From Littorina saxatilis (Eukaryota > Mollusca > Gastropoda > Littorinimorpha > Littorinidae), in assembly GCF_037325665.1 (NCBI RefSeq), contig NC_090261.1, forward strand, positions 1,842,250 through 1,906,249: a stretch of 64,000 nucleotides of DNA, given 5' to 3'. Shown in pieces: positions 1-9,784 of the stretch; position 1 is the first letter of the stretch; each line of letters begins with the position of its first letter. The notes below the pieces were generated by a model, which did not search any database, was not told the DNA's origin, and saw only the letters and a program-made list of their open reading frames with translations. A program made the position numbers and the translations under genes.

Positions 1-660
1 TTGTGCATTAAACATTGTGAATTTGTGCAAAGTCATACCATGTTTTACTATTCATCACTTGTGTGTACGTGGGGTTGAGAGTGGAATCCCGCGGCTTGTT
101 GTCGATCATTCTGAACCCTGCTGGTTGTGTAAGTAGCTTCTCTATTTAACTCTGTTGTGTGTTTCTCTTTGTTCATATTCATAATTTATTTACATCACAT
201 TCGTTTGTACATAGAACTGTTGGAAGAGATTGTTTGCGTGATCATGTTGACCTTTGTACAATGTACATGTAAGTGAATGCACAGTGTTATGCAACATTGG
301 TTACCTGACTTTCTCCTCTTGTTTCTCTCCCCTTGTTAATGACGTTCTACGAATTATGACTAATGTTGAAGGCACTGACTCTGGTGTCAAACGGGATTGT
401 GTCTGCAGTGTCAACTTGTCATGGTGTGAGTGTGCCCTATGAAATTAAACGGCAAAAGACGAATTCCAAAAATAAATGTTTGGGGTGTGTATGTGTTGTA
501 AAAGAGTGAATGCCCTTGCTTTATACTCTGATGAATATTGGAGGGGCCAATCAGTAGCGAGGGGTGTGTGGGAAACACGTGGACAGGACTATTGTCAAGT
601 TGTTTGTTGGAGGTAAAGCAACTTGAGTATTTACTCTTTCACAACCCATACAAACCCAAC
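1..660. other. No gene seen; degraded MITE-like sequence next to the minisatellite
   Basis: I see no supported coding exon here. Bases from about 500 to 660 resemble the right half of the inverted-repeat element at 1860-2155: both carry an ACTCTTTCACAACCCA block just before the sequence that leads into the repeat. The adjacent 27-bp array therefore seems to have grown inside or beside a relative of that element. Confidence 0.4.
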
Positions 661-1668
661 AGAGTTATTTGGGAAATAGTCCATTTCAGAGTTATTTGGG
701 AAATAGTCAATTTCAGAGTTATTTGGGAAATAGTCAATTTCAGAGTTATTTGGGAAATAGTCCATTTCAGAGTTATTTGGGAAATAGTCAATTTCAGAGT
801 TATTTGGGAAATAGTCCATTTCAGAGTTATTTGGGAAATAGTCAATTTCAGAGTTATTTGGGAAATAGTCCATTTCAGAGTTATTTGGGAAATAGTCCAT
901 TTCAGAGTTAATTGGGAAATAGTCCATTTCAGAGTTAATTGGGAAATAGTCCATTTCAGAGTTATTTGGGAAATAGTCAATTTCAGAGTTATTTGGGAAA
1001 TAGTCAATTTCAGAGTTATTTGGGAAATAGTCAATTTCAGAGTTATTTGGGAAATAGTCCATTTCAGAGTTATTTGGGAAATAGTCCATTTCAGAGTTAT
1101 TTGGGAAATAGTCCATTTCAGAGTTAATTGGGAAATAGTCCATTTCAGAGTTATTTGGGAAATAGTCCATTTCAGAGTTATTTGGGAAATAGTCAATTTC
1201 AGAGTTATTTGGGAAATAGTCCATTTCAGAGTTATTTGGGAAATAGTCAATTTCAGAGTTATTTGGGAAATAGTCCATTTCAGAGTTATTTGGGAAATAG
1301 TCAATTTCAGAGTTATTTGGGAAATAGTCAATTTCAGAGTTATTTGGGAAATAGTCCATTTCAGAGTTATTTGGGAAATAGTCAATTTCAGAGTTATTTG
1401 GGAAATAGTCCATTTCAGAGTTATTTGGGAAATAGTCAATTTCAGAGTTATTTGGGAAATAGACAATTTCAGAGTTATTTGGGAAATAGTCCATTTCAGA
1501 GTTATTTGGGAAATAGTCAATTTCAGAGTTATTTGGGAAATAGTCAATTTCAGAGTTATTTGGGAAATAGTCCATTTCAGAGTTATTTGGGAAATAGTCA
1601 ATTTCAGAGTTATTTGGGAAATAGTCAATTTCAGAGTTATTTGGGAAATAGTCAATTTCAGAGTTATT
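661..1668. repeat. 27-bp minisatellite, about 37 copies
   Basis: The unit is GAGTTATTTGGGAAATAGTC plus MATTTCA, where one base is C or A. Copies are nearly identical apart from that C/A switch and a few TAATTG variants. Because 27 is divisible by three and stops are absent from several frames, long open frames appear on both strands; they are by-products of the repeat and not genes. Confidence 0.95.
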
Positions 1669-1859
1669 TATGCAGTTGAAAAGCAGAATGTTGCATGTAC
1701 CATCATGATATTAATGTGTCCAAGTAAGCATAGTAAAAGCTCTTTTCAACATTCAGTTGATTCGTGCTGGGAAGCATCTTGAACTGTAAGTGCATAATTA
1801 CGAATCTGATTGTGTCCCCTGGAGTATGGAAGACCTTGTGGCCTAAATTGACACATTCT

Positions 1860-2155
1860 GGAAATAACGGGTTTGTCTGAGTTGTGAAATAGTGAGTACC
1901 CTGGCTTTTTCTGGAACCAACTTGCCACACATGGTTCCTGTTGGTTTGTGAGACGTACCCTCTCATTGGTGGCTGGCCTGTAATGTCATGTGGGATAGTT
2001 TGTCCATGTGATATTATTTCCCACGTCACATTATATTTATAGGCCAGGGTGTGTGTCTCGTACAAATGTACAGGAACCACGTGTCGTAAGTTTGCCCGAG
2101 AAAAAACAAGGGTACTCACTCTTTCACAACCCAGACAATCCCCACGGAGTGATTT
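1860..2155. mobile_element. Inverted-repeat MITE-like element
   Basis: The two halves are imperfect reverse complements. Examples are GTGAGTACCCTGGCTTTTTC near 1891 against the complement of the region near 2100-2120, and CACATGGTTCCTG against the complement of CAGGAACCACGTG. It is short, has no coding capacity and folds on itself, as expected for a non-autonomous foldback or MITE. Family and target duplication are not determined. Confidence 0.6.
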
Positions 2156-2700
2156 TCCAAAATGGTCTATGGATCAGCTAAGTTCTTTTTGATGGCAGGT
2201 AGCGCTGTATCGGGTCTGAACATTGGTTCTGACAAGTGACATTCAGTGTGGCTGCTGTTTGTATGCACGTCTTATTGTTTTGTTTACGTTAACACTGTTC
2301 TGTTAATGACTGCTACCAACTCCCTCAATGCACACCATTTGTCAAAGTGCCATCAACCAGCTTGACATTTCCATTAGGTGAAGGAAGCCCCCCCATGTCA
2401 CTTTGCATGTTCTTGGTGCAACTCACAACCTCATACATTTCAAACTTCTTGTAATGCAGCTAACTTGGAAGACGACAAAACGTCTGGTTCATCTTAGTTG
2501 AGTGCTTTGAGCAGATCATTTGAGGTGGTAAGGAATTTTGTGTGCATGTTATTTGATTCAAGCAAGGTTGGTGTATCTTATTCTGAAACAATCAAGTTCA
2601 TAATTATATGGAAAACACAGCACCCAAATTGGTTGTTGGTTGAATTCCTGTGAATGCCATCGCATCCAAAGTTAACCTTGCTAATGCTATTGTGTCCCAC
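2156..2700. other. Intergenic stretch, nothing recognised
   Basis: No coding similarity, RNA gene or repeat structure was recognised in this stretch. Confidence 0.5.
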
Positions 2701-2704
2701 AGGT

Positions 2705-3080
2705 TTGGTGATTGTGTGCCCATAAACCGTGTCACAGATGGTGCCCATAAACCGTGTCACAGATGGTGCCCATAAACCGTGTCACAGATGGTGCCCATAA
2801 ACCCTGTCACAGATGGTGCCCATAAACCCTGTCACAGATGGTGCCCATAAACCGTGTCACAGATGGTGCCCATAAACCCTGTCACAGATGGTGCCCATAA
2901 ACCCCGCCACAGATGGTGCCCATAAACCCTGCCACAGATGGTGCCCATAAACCCTGTCACAGATGTTATTGTGTGCCCATAAACCGTGTCACAGATGTTA
3001 TTGTGTGCCCATAAACCATGTCTCAGATGTTATTGTGTGCCCATAAACCGTGTCACAGATGCTATTATGTGTCTATAAAC
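2705..3080. repeat. 25- to 32-bp minisatellite
   Basis: About ten units of GTGCCCATAAACCGTGTCAC plus AGATG are followed by longer units that carry an extra TTATTGT. Two unit lengths in one array suggest local expansion of an older longer form. Confidence 0.9.
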
Positions 3081-3451
3081 AGTATCGAGGACAAAGACAC
3101 ACATACACCATTGTTCCTTTCTGGGTAGGAGACATCAACAGCAGTGCTGGTATTAATTTAAGAATCTGATAAGGCCCTGTCAGTCATTTTTTGGCACATT
3201 TCTTTTTGGATACAAAATGGAAATTTGGGATGCTTTGCGATTTTGGTGAGAAAGAAATAATGTCATGTTAATGATTGACATTTGCAGATAGAAAATTAAA
3301 GTGATAAATCAAAAACACATGTTTTCAACCAACTTTATTCTACCGTCTTGTCTCGTGCTTGTATTGGTGAGTACAGTATTCCTTTGTTTTTTAACTTTGT
3401 TCATCTTACCACAGTCACTTCGTTGTTTAGATTTTTTTAACTTTATCCTTA

Positions 3452-3520
3452 TTTCTTTCTTTCTTTATTTGGTGTTTAACGTCGTTTTCAACCACGAAGG
3501 CTTTATTCTTATGAGGTCGG
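3452..3520 (-). mobile_element. SINE tail fragment
   Basis: Reads, in reverse, as the 3' end of the SINE family seen at 6553-6925: CCTTCGTGGTTGAAAACGAC, then GTTAAACACCAAATAAAG and a AAAGAAAG tail. The body is missing, so this is a truncated copy. Confidence 0.6.
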
Positions 3521-3602
3521 AGAATTGACAGATACATTAGAGAAAAACAAAACCAGTTGCCATGTTGCACACACATTTCAATAAAACTAATAGGGCTACA
3601 CA

Positions 3603-3909
3603 ACCAGCACGGTTGGCCTAGTGGTAAGGCGTCCACCCCGTGATCGGGAGGTCGTGGGTTCGATCCCCGGCCGGGTCATACCAAAGACTTTAAAATTGGC
3701 AATCTAGTGGCTGCTCCGTCTGGCGTCTGGCATAATGGGGTTAGTGCTAGGACTGGTTTGTCCGGTGTCAGAATAATGTGACTGGGTGAGACATGAAGCC
3801 TGTGCTGCGACTTCTGTCTTGTGTGTGGCGCAAGTTATATGTCAAAGCAGCACCACCCTGATATGGCCCTTCGTGGTCGGCTGGGCGTTAAGCAAACAAA
3901 CAAACAAAA
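3603..3909 (+). mobile_element. tRNA-derived SINE (family A)
   Basis: A tRNA-like head carries an A-box-like TGGCCTAGTGGTAAGG and a B-box GGGTTCGATCC at the normal spacing, so RNA polymerase III promotion is expected. A non-tRNA body of about 200 bases follows, ending in GGCTGGGCGTTAAGCAAACA and an AAAC-repeat tail. The long body and tail make this a SINE and not a tRNA gene. The tail resembles that of the family at 6553, which suggests both use the same LINE partner. Confidence 0.85.
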
Positions 3910-4384
3910 AATAGGGCTACATAGGGCTTAAGATTGCTTATGATGGCTGATGATCCTAAAGTTACGAATGAAAGCATGTAGGTGTATTATTTCACTGACT
4001 TTGATTTGGTTGTTTTGGTTTGACCTGTGACATGGAAGTGTATGTGTGCCTGTTGACATTGAAACTGTTTCCCTGCTACAATTGATACACCCATTGCATG
4101 ACTTGCCTCCAAATACACAGTTTTGATAGTTGACTAACTTGTGTTGAGTTCCTTACTGCTGATCCCTGTCTTCTTGTACCTGCACATCTGTTGTTACAAC
4201 ATGACAATCTTTAGTCACTTTCATGCAGAGCTTGTTCCTGACATAGGATCATGGGGATTGCAAGCATTCAGTGAGGAAAATAACTGCTTGCATGATGTTA
4301 CTTTTTTTATATTTTGTATTGTATCCCCTTGCTATTTGTTTCATTGGAATGGTAGCTCTATGTCTGCTTACTTCATTGTGTGAG

Positions 4385-4685
4385 TGTTGCATGCATATAA
4401 TTGGTGTATGTCATGCTGCATGCATATAATGGTGTATGTCATGCTGCATGCATATAATGGTGTATGTCATGCTGCATGCATATAATGGTGTATGTCATGC
4501 TGCATGCATATAATGGTGTATGTCATGCTGCATGCATATAATGGTGTATGTCATGCTGCATGCATATAATGGTGTATGTCATGCTGCATGCATATAATGG
4601 TGTATGTCATGCTGCATGCATATAATGGTGTATGTCATGCTGCATGCATATAATGGTGTATGTCATGCTGCATGCATAGTATGCT
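4385..4685. repeat. 28-bp minisatellite, about 10 copies
   Basis: The unit TGCATGCATATAATGGTGTA plus TGTCATGC repeats with almost no variation, which points to recent expansion or homogenisation. Confidence 0.95.
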
Positions 4686-5540
4686 GTGCGTTGATGTCCT
4701 GACAACAGGCTGTGGCTTCTGGGTAGCAGCTACAACCTGAGGGGAAGCTGGGCGTAACACAAGCAATAACTAACTCCTCTCTCTTCTAGACACTGCCCTC
4801 TGTATTCTGTACACAAGATGTTAGGGGGACTTTAAAATGTGTGTTATCCAGTGTTTGTATCAACAGCAATTGCTAGTTCTTGAAACAATAATCATCCTAT
4901 GCCACAGTGTTGTGAAGAAAGCGAGCAGTTGAAGTGTGAGGGTGTCATTCAGCAGTTAGGATGTAGGGTGTAGGGTAGCAGGATATGATGATGAGGATGA
5001 TGTACAGGGGAACTGTATGTTTGTCAATGTGTGTTATGCGGCTATGGGTAGGACGTCAGCTGACCTTGTTTATCTCAAATAAACTCCATACTGACTATTC
5101 CTCCTCCCCTACTTTGGACGCCTTATTCCACTCGTGGAGTCTAATTCATGATGAAAAATGGTATTTAACGTAGAAATTTGCTTCAACACAAAATCTTTCT
5201 TTTTCAATCAAAGTATGCAACCACTCGGTTCGTTTTCGAATAAATCGAATTTTGGAGTATAATCTATTGAATTGCATCACAAATCTGCTTCAGTTGCAAG
5301 GTCTTGACATGCTTTTCTCCCTCTAGATAATTGTACATGTACCTCTAAATTGGCCAAGAAGCATTCAGTCTGGAGTTTATTTTGGTAGAAGCCCGGCTGA
5401 CATCCCACCAATAGCAGCATGTGAACATGTGGATGCGTGTGTTTTTTTGGTGATTCTCAATAAAGTATTTTTAATGACTGATGAAAAAAGTGTGTTTCCA
5501 ACTGTTTACTGATATAGGTGTGTATTGTATATCAGGGTTG
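4686..5540. other. Intergenic stretch, nothing recognised
   Basis: Unremarkable AT-rich sequence with only short, unsupported open frames. Confidence 0.5.
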
Positions 5541-5544
5541 AGTT

Positions 5545-5656
5545 ATTGTTTGCTTTACGCTCAGTCAACCACCTCACATCATTTGCTTTACGCTCAGTCA
5601 ACCACCTCAGATCATTTGCTTTACGCTCAGTCAACCACCTCAGATCATTTGCTTTC
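5545..5656. repeat. 33-bp tandem repeat, about 3.4 copies
   Basis: The unit is TTTGCTTTACGCTCAGTCAA plus CCACCTCAGATCA; one copy has CACATCA instead. Confidence 0.9.
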
Positions 5657-5794
5657 CAAAGCCTGCAGTGCCTTACGCCTTGTGTAGTGGAGCTGCAGAC
5701 TGGCAGAGTAAATGTTGCCCCTTTTTCTGGCTTCTGCTTTCTGTGCCCTTTCGGTTTCCCTCCCTCCCTCCCTCTCTTTCTTTCCACTCTCTCT

Positions 5795-5985
5795 CTCTCT
5801 GTACCATCCAACAGGTCTGTCTGTCACTCTCTCTCTCTGTACCATCCAACAGGTCTGTCTGTCACTCTCTCTCTCTGTACCATCCAACAGGTCTGTCTGT
5901 CACTCTCTCTCTCTCTCTGTACCATCCAACAGGTCTGTCTGTCACTCTCTCTCTCTCTGTACCATCCAACAGGTCTGTCTGTCAC
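5795..5985. repeat. 38- to 42-bp minisatellite, 5 copies
   Basis: Each unit is GTACCATCCAACAGGTCTGT plus CTGTCACTCTCTCT. Unit length varies through the CT run. It lies just after a pyrimidine-rich tract from about 5760. Confidence 0.9.
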
Positions 5986-6552
5986 TCCATGTGTTGCTTT
6001 CTTCAGTCCTCCTCTGGCTTTTCTCACTGATGTGGACCAAATGTTTTGTGCATGTGTTGGTTGAATGGTTGTGGTTTTGTTTTCTGTGTGTGTTTCATTT
6101 GCTGCATTTGTCCTCAGTCCAAAGGATGCGTGACTATGATAGAGTTTGCCATGGTTTATACTACTCAACAGGAAAAGAAAGTACGCATATTTTAAGGTTA
6201 TTTGTTTTTTGTTTACATTTCTGTAAATTGTGAGGATTTTTGACTAGCCTGAGTAATCGAGTCTTCATAATGAGCAGTGTTAGGCCCTCCAGCCGTCTAG
6301 CCACATGGCTGTAGACCAGGTCAAGAGTCTCCAAATTACACAAAATGGTAGGCTTGGATACTCTTCCAAGAAGACACAAATTTGGTTTACCCTTCGTCAA
6401 ATTTCAAGGCCACAGCAGTCATATTCGGGGTAAAACAATTGAAAATGACAATTTTCTTAAATGTTTTTGAAGAAATACTTTTGTAACTTCACATACTTAG
6501 AGGGTTTGATTACTTCCAGACATAAACAGTTAAATTGATCCTAGTCATATTT

Positions 6553-6925
6553 CTCCCCCCGCCGGTTAGGGGGAAGAATTTAACCGATGCTCCCCAGCAT
6601 GTGGTAAGAGGCGACTAACGGTTTCTCTTTTTACCCTTGTTAAGTGTTTCTTATATAGAATATAGTCAATGTTTGTAAAGATTTTAGTCAAGCAGTATGT
6701 AAGAAATGTTAAGTCCTTTGTACTGGAAACTTGCATTCTCCCAGTAAGGTCATATATTGTACTACGTTGCAAGCCCCTGGAGCAAATTTTTTGATTAGTG
6801 CTTTTGTGAACAAGAAACAATTGACAAGTGGCTCTATCCCATTTCCCCCCCTTTCCCCGTCGCGATATTATAACCTTCGTGGTTGAAAACGACGTTAAAC
6901 ACCAAATAAACAAACAAACAAACTC
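6553..6925 (+). mobile_element. SINE-like element (family B), full-length copy
   Basis: Begins with CCCGCCGGTTAGGGGGAAGA and ends with TTCGTGGTTGAAAACGACGT, TAAACACCAAATAAAC and a (AAAC)n tail. Related copies lie at 36300-37268 (minus, interrupted), 28148-28206 (minus, tail only), 52440-52650 (diverged) and as a tail near 57106-57170. No clear tRNA A and B boxes were seen at the head, so its origin is open. Confidence 0.75.
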
Positions 6926-7360
6926 GTCCGACACGCTTGCAATGGGAAGAATGTCAAACAGTGAGACTCCCCCCCCCCCCCCCCCCCCTTCAGACCTCCA
7001 CGGCTTGTTTGATGTGCGATGTCTACTGGTACAAAGGGCCGTTACATTTCACAAAAGAGGCCCACACCACTACAAAGGCAAGGGTTTAAATCGGCGTCAT
7101 CTACATGGGAAGGCTTTTGACTTGTATCACCTCCGACATATCAGCACTTGCAAGTTGCAGTGGGGGCGACTCGATTTGACCCTTTGATCACTGGTGCGAG
7201 AAGGGACTGTAGATATTGGGGAGATGTTAACGGTCAGCATTTTGTTGGACACTGGTCAAGTTTGGCGTCGGATGTTGTTAGGGATGATCGAGGGTGGGGG
7301 ACGTAATATGTTAAGTTTTCACATTTAGTTGAGAGAAAATTATTGAGATGTTGTCCCTTT
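6926..7360. other. Intergenic stretch with a poly-C run
   Basis: Apart from a homopolymer C run near 6967-6989, nothing was recognised. Confidence 0.5.
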
Positions 7361-8040
7361 TTGACTCACATGCGAAGCAAAGTGAGTCTATGTACTCACC
7401 CGAGTCGTCCGTCCGTCCGTCCGTCCGTCCGGAAAACTTTAACGTTGGATATTTCTTGGACACTATTCAGTCTATCAGTACCAAATTTGGCAAGATGGTG
7501 TATGATGACAAGGCCCCAAAAAACATACATAGCATCTTGACCTTGCTTCAAGGTCAAGGTCGCAGGGGCCATAAATGTTGCCTAAAAAACAGCTATTTTT
7601 CATATTTTTCCCATTTTCTCTGAAGTTTTTGAGATTCAATACCTCACCTATATATGATATATAGGGCAAAGTAAGCCCCATCTTTTGATACCAGTTTGGT
7701 TTACCTTGCTTCAAGGTCAAGGTCACAGGAGCTCTTCAAAGTTGGATTGTATACATATTTTGAAGTGACCTTGACCCTGAACTATGGAAGATAACTGTTT
7801 CAAACTTAAAAATTTTGTGGGGCACATGTTATGCTTTCATCATGAGACACATTCGGTCACATATGATCAAGGTCAAGGTCACTTTGACCCTTATGAAATG
7901 TGACCAAAATAAGGTAGTGAACCACTAAAAGTGACCATATCTCATGGTAGAAAGAGCCAATAAGCACCATTGTACTTCCTATGTCTTGAATTAACAGCTT
8001 GTGTTGCATGACCTTGGATGACCTTGACCTTGGGTCAAGG
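7361..8040. mobile_element. Interspersed repeat with many AGGTCA half-sites, cut by the gap
   Basis: Starts near GACTCACATGCGAAGCAAAG, a head I associate with abundant mollusc repeats, followed by a (GTCC)n run. The body carries TCAAGGTCAAGGTCA or its complement TGACCTTGACC at about 7548, 7711, 7768, 7866 and 8008-8040. There is no coding potential. The right end is lost in the assembly gap. Class is unknown. Confidence 0.55.
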
Positions 8041-8240
8041 NNNNNNNNNNNNNNNNNNNNNNNNNNNNNNNNNNNNNNNNNNNNNNNNNNNNNNNNNNNN
8101 NNNNNNNNNNNNNNNNNNNNNNNNNNNNNNNNNNNNNNNNNNNNNNNNNNNNNNNNNNNNNNNNNNNNNNNNNNNNNNNNNNNNNNNNNNNNNNNNNNNN
8201 NNNNNNNNNNNNNNNNNNNNNNNNNNNNNNNNNNNNNNNN
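8041..8240. other. Assembly gap, 200 N
   Basis: Exactly 200 N, so probably a placeholder of unknown true length. It abuts the first base of the Polinton left terminal repeat. The other end of that element is flanked by a long (AG)n tract. Confidence 0.99.
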
Positions 8241-8465
8241 AGAGAAAGGGGGAATGTACGTTCTGGCTCACCGATTCCGACAGACCCTAAATATTAACAC
8301 AAAATAGGCTTCTGGACTAAACTTTTACTAAAATGAAACATGCGACAAAATCAGAAAAATACTGCATAAATTCATACAAAAAAAATACAGTAAAGTAAGG
8401 TTGTTTTGAACCAATGCCGGGTCTGTCGGAATCAGTAACCCAGAACGTACATTCCCCCTTTCTCT
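8241..8465 (+). repeat. Polinton left terminal inverted repeat
   Basis: This is the reverse complement of 22732-22957 with about three differences. Its own first 47 bases (8241-8287) and last 47 bases (8419-8465) are also inverted copies of each other with about four mismatches, so each terminal repeat can fold into a long stem around a loop of about 130 bases. Confidence 0.95.
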
Positions 8466-9784
8466 CATACAACCACGGAAATTACAAGCCGTTGCAGGTG
8501 TTCAAGCTAAATAATCGTCTCGTATCGAAAACAAAAGCAGACGACAAATTTAGTCAGTTGGAGTTGTCTCCCGTACTCCTGTAGCATGCACTATTCAGTT
8601 TAGATCAGCGCTGCATCTCAGACTCTGTGGCTGCACCAGACGGTTCGGGAATTCCCAACAAAAGAAAAGATCAATACGGCACTGGCAACTTCAGTGTCAG
8701 CTGAACACGAGAGCGTTCGGTCTTTTAGAAGATTTGTATCTTGAAATGAAAATTAACGAATATCGCGCTGTCTGAAGGAATGGAGTACATATCGGACAAT
8801 GACCACGCTCAGGCTAAAACGATAGGACATCTGACCGACATGCGACAATGTGAATCGGACATTTGGGGATTTTCATCGTTATATGTCCGACGCCTAACGA
8901 CATCCCTGCCTACATTATTCTGATTGATCACAACCAAACCTACTATCATTGGACACATCCAAATACAAGCGTCTGTTCTTGAAAATTTCCCACTGATCTA
9001 AAAATAAAACCAGTGCAATTTCCTCTGTCGCGCTTTGCCACAGAAACTCACGGTTTGGCCTGTATTTCTGATTTGTGCGCAAAAGCTTTCTTTCTTTTTT
9101 CTTTTTTTTAACATAACAATGTTTAATGTCACTGTATGTTTAAAAGACCATGGTCATATTTGTAAAAAAAATGTTAAATTAGAAAATAAATAAGACTTTG
9201 GTATATGATTTTTCCCACACCTGTGCTGAAAATAAGGCATAAAAATGTTGGTATATAAGTCGCTCAAATACAGTTAGGTATGAATGGCTCGGTTTGAGTT
9301 TGTTGCAGTTGACCCTGCACAATACGATCTATGATGTTTTTGGTAACAATTTTGCCGTGACGTATTTCACAACTTCCTGTGTTACACAAACTCAATTTTG
9401 CCTGTACCAGAAACAAGCCAGCTCCGAAATTCTCAAGAATTCTAGGATTCTAAAAATAGTACCGTTCACGCGTGAACGGTAGGTCTTGCTGGTAAACCGG
9501 CGGCTTGGGTCACTCTGTTCCAACGCTTCGCTTCACTACGCTTCAATATTTAGGCTGCCTTTTCAGGAGGCCACCGAGTGCACTTTATGCAAATGACTTG
9601 TGTAATATTGTTCCACCACGATTGGTTCTGGTGTATCACGTGGTTCATGAATATTAAAACTTGTTTATTGAATCAAGCTTTGACAAGTGTACTTGGTGGC
9701 TGCTTTGAAACTCAACAAAGCCTTCTCCCCTTTCACAAACACTTCCCCGTCATAGCGGGTTTTCCCGATTGACAAAAATTCTTA
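8466..9784. other. Polinton left non-coding region
   Basis: About 1.3 kb between the left terminal repeat and the 3' end of the polymerase gene. I see no supported gene. It contains the perfect 22-bp palindrome at 9460-9481, an ATGCAAAT octamer near 9587 and a CACGTG near 9638. A role in replication or expression is possible but is only inferred. Confidence 0.5.
9460..9481. promoter_or_regulatory. Perfect 22-bp palindrome
   Basis: The core ACCGTTCACGCGTGAACGGT is its own reverse complement and the flanking T and A extend it by one base each side. It lies in the non-coding left arm of the Polinton, which suggests a binding site for a dimeric protein, but no function is known to me. Confidence 0.7.

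Noticed and set aside
538-1782. Long open frames on both strands over the 27-bp repeat
   Set aside because: They arise because the unit is a multiple of three without stops; no start context, splice sites or conserved domain.
3603-3680. A tRNA gene
   Set aside because: The tRNA-like head is joined to a long body and AAAC tail, so it is a SINE.
5506-6233. Several open frames of 100-180 residues
   Set aside because: They follow CT-rich and 38-42-bp tandem repeats and have repeat-like composition.
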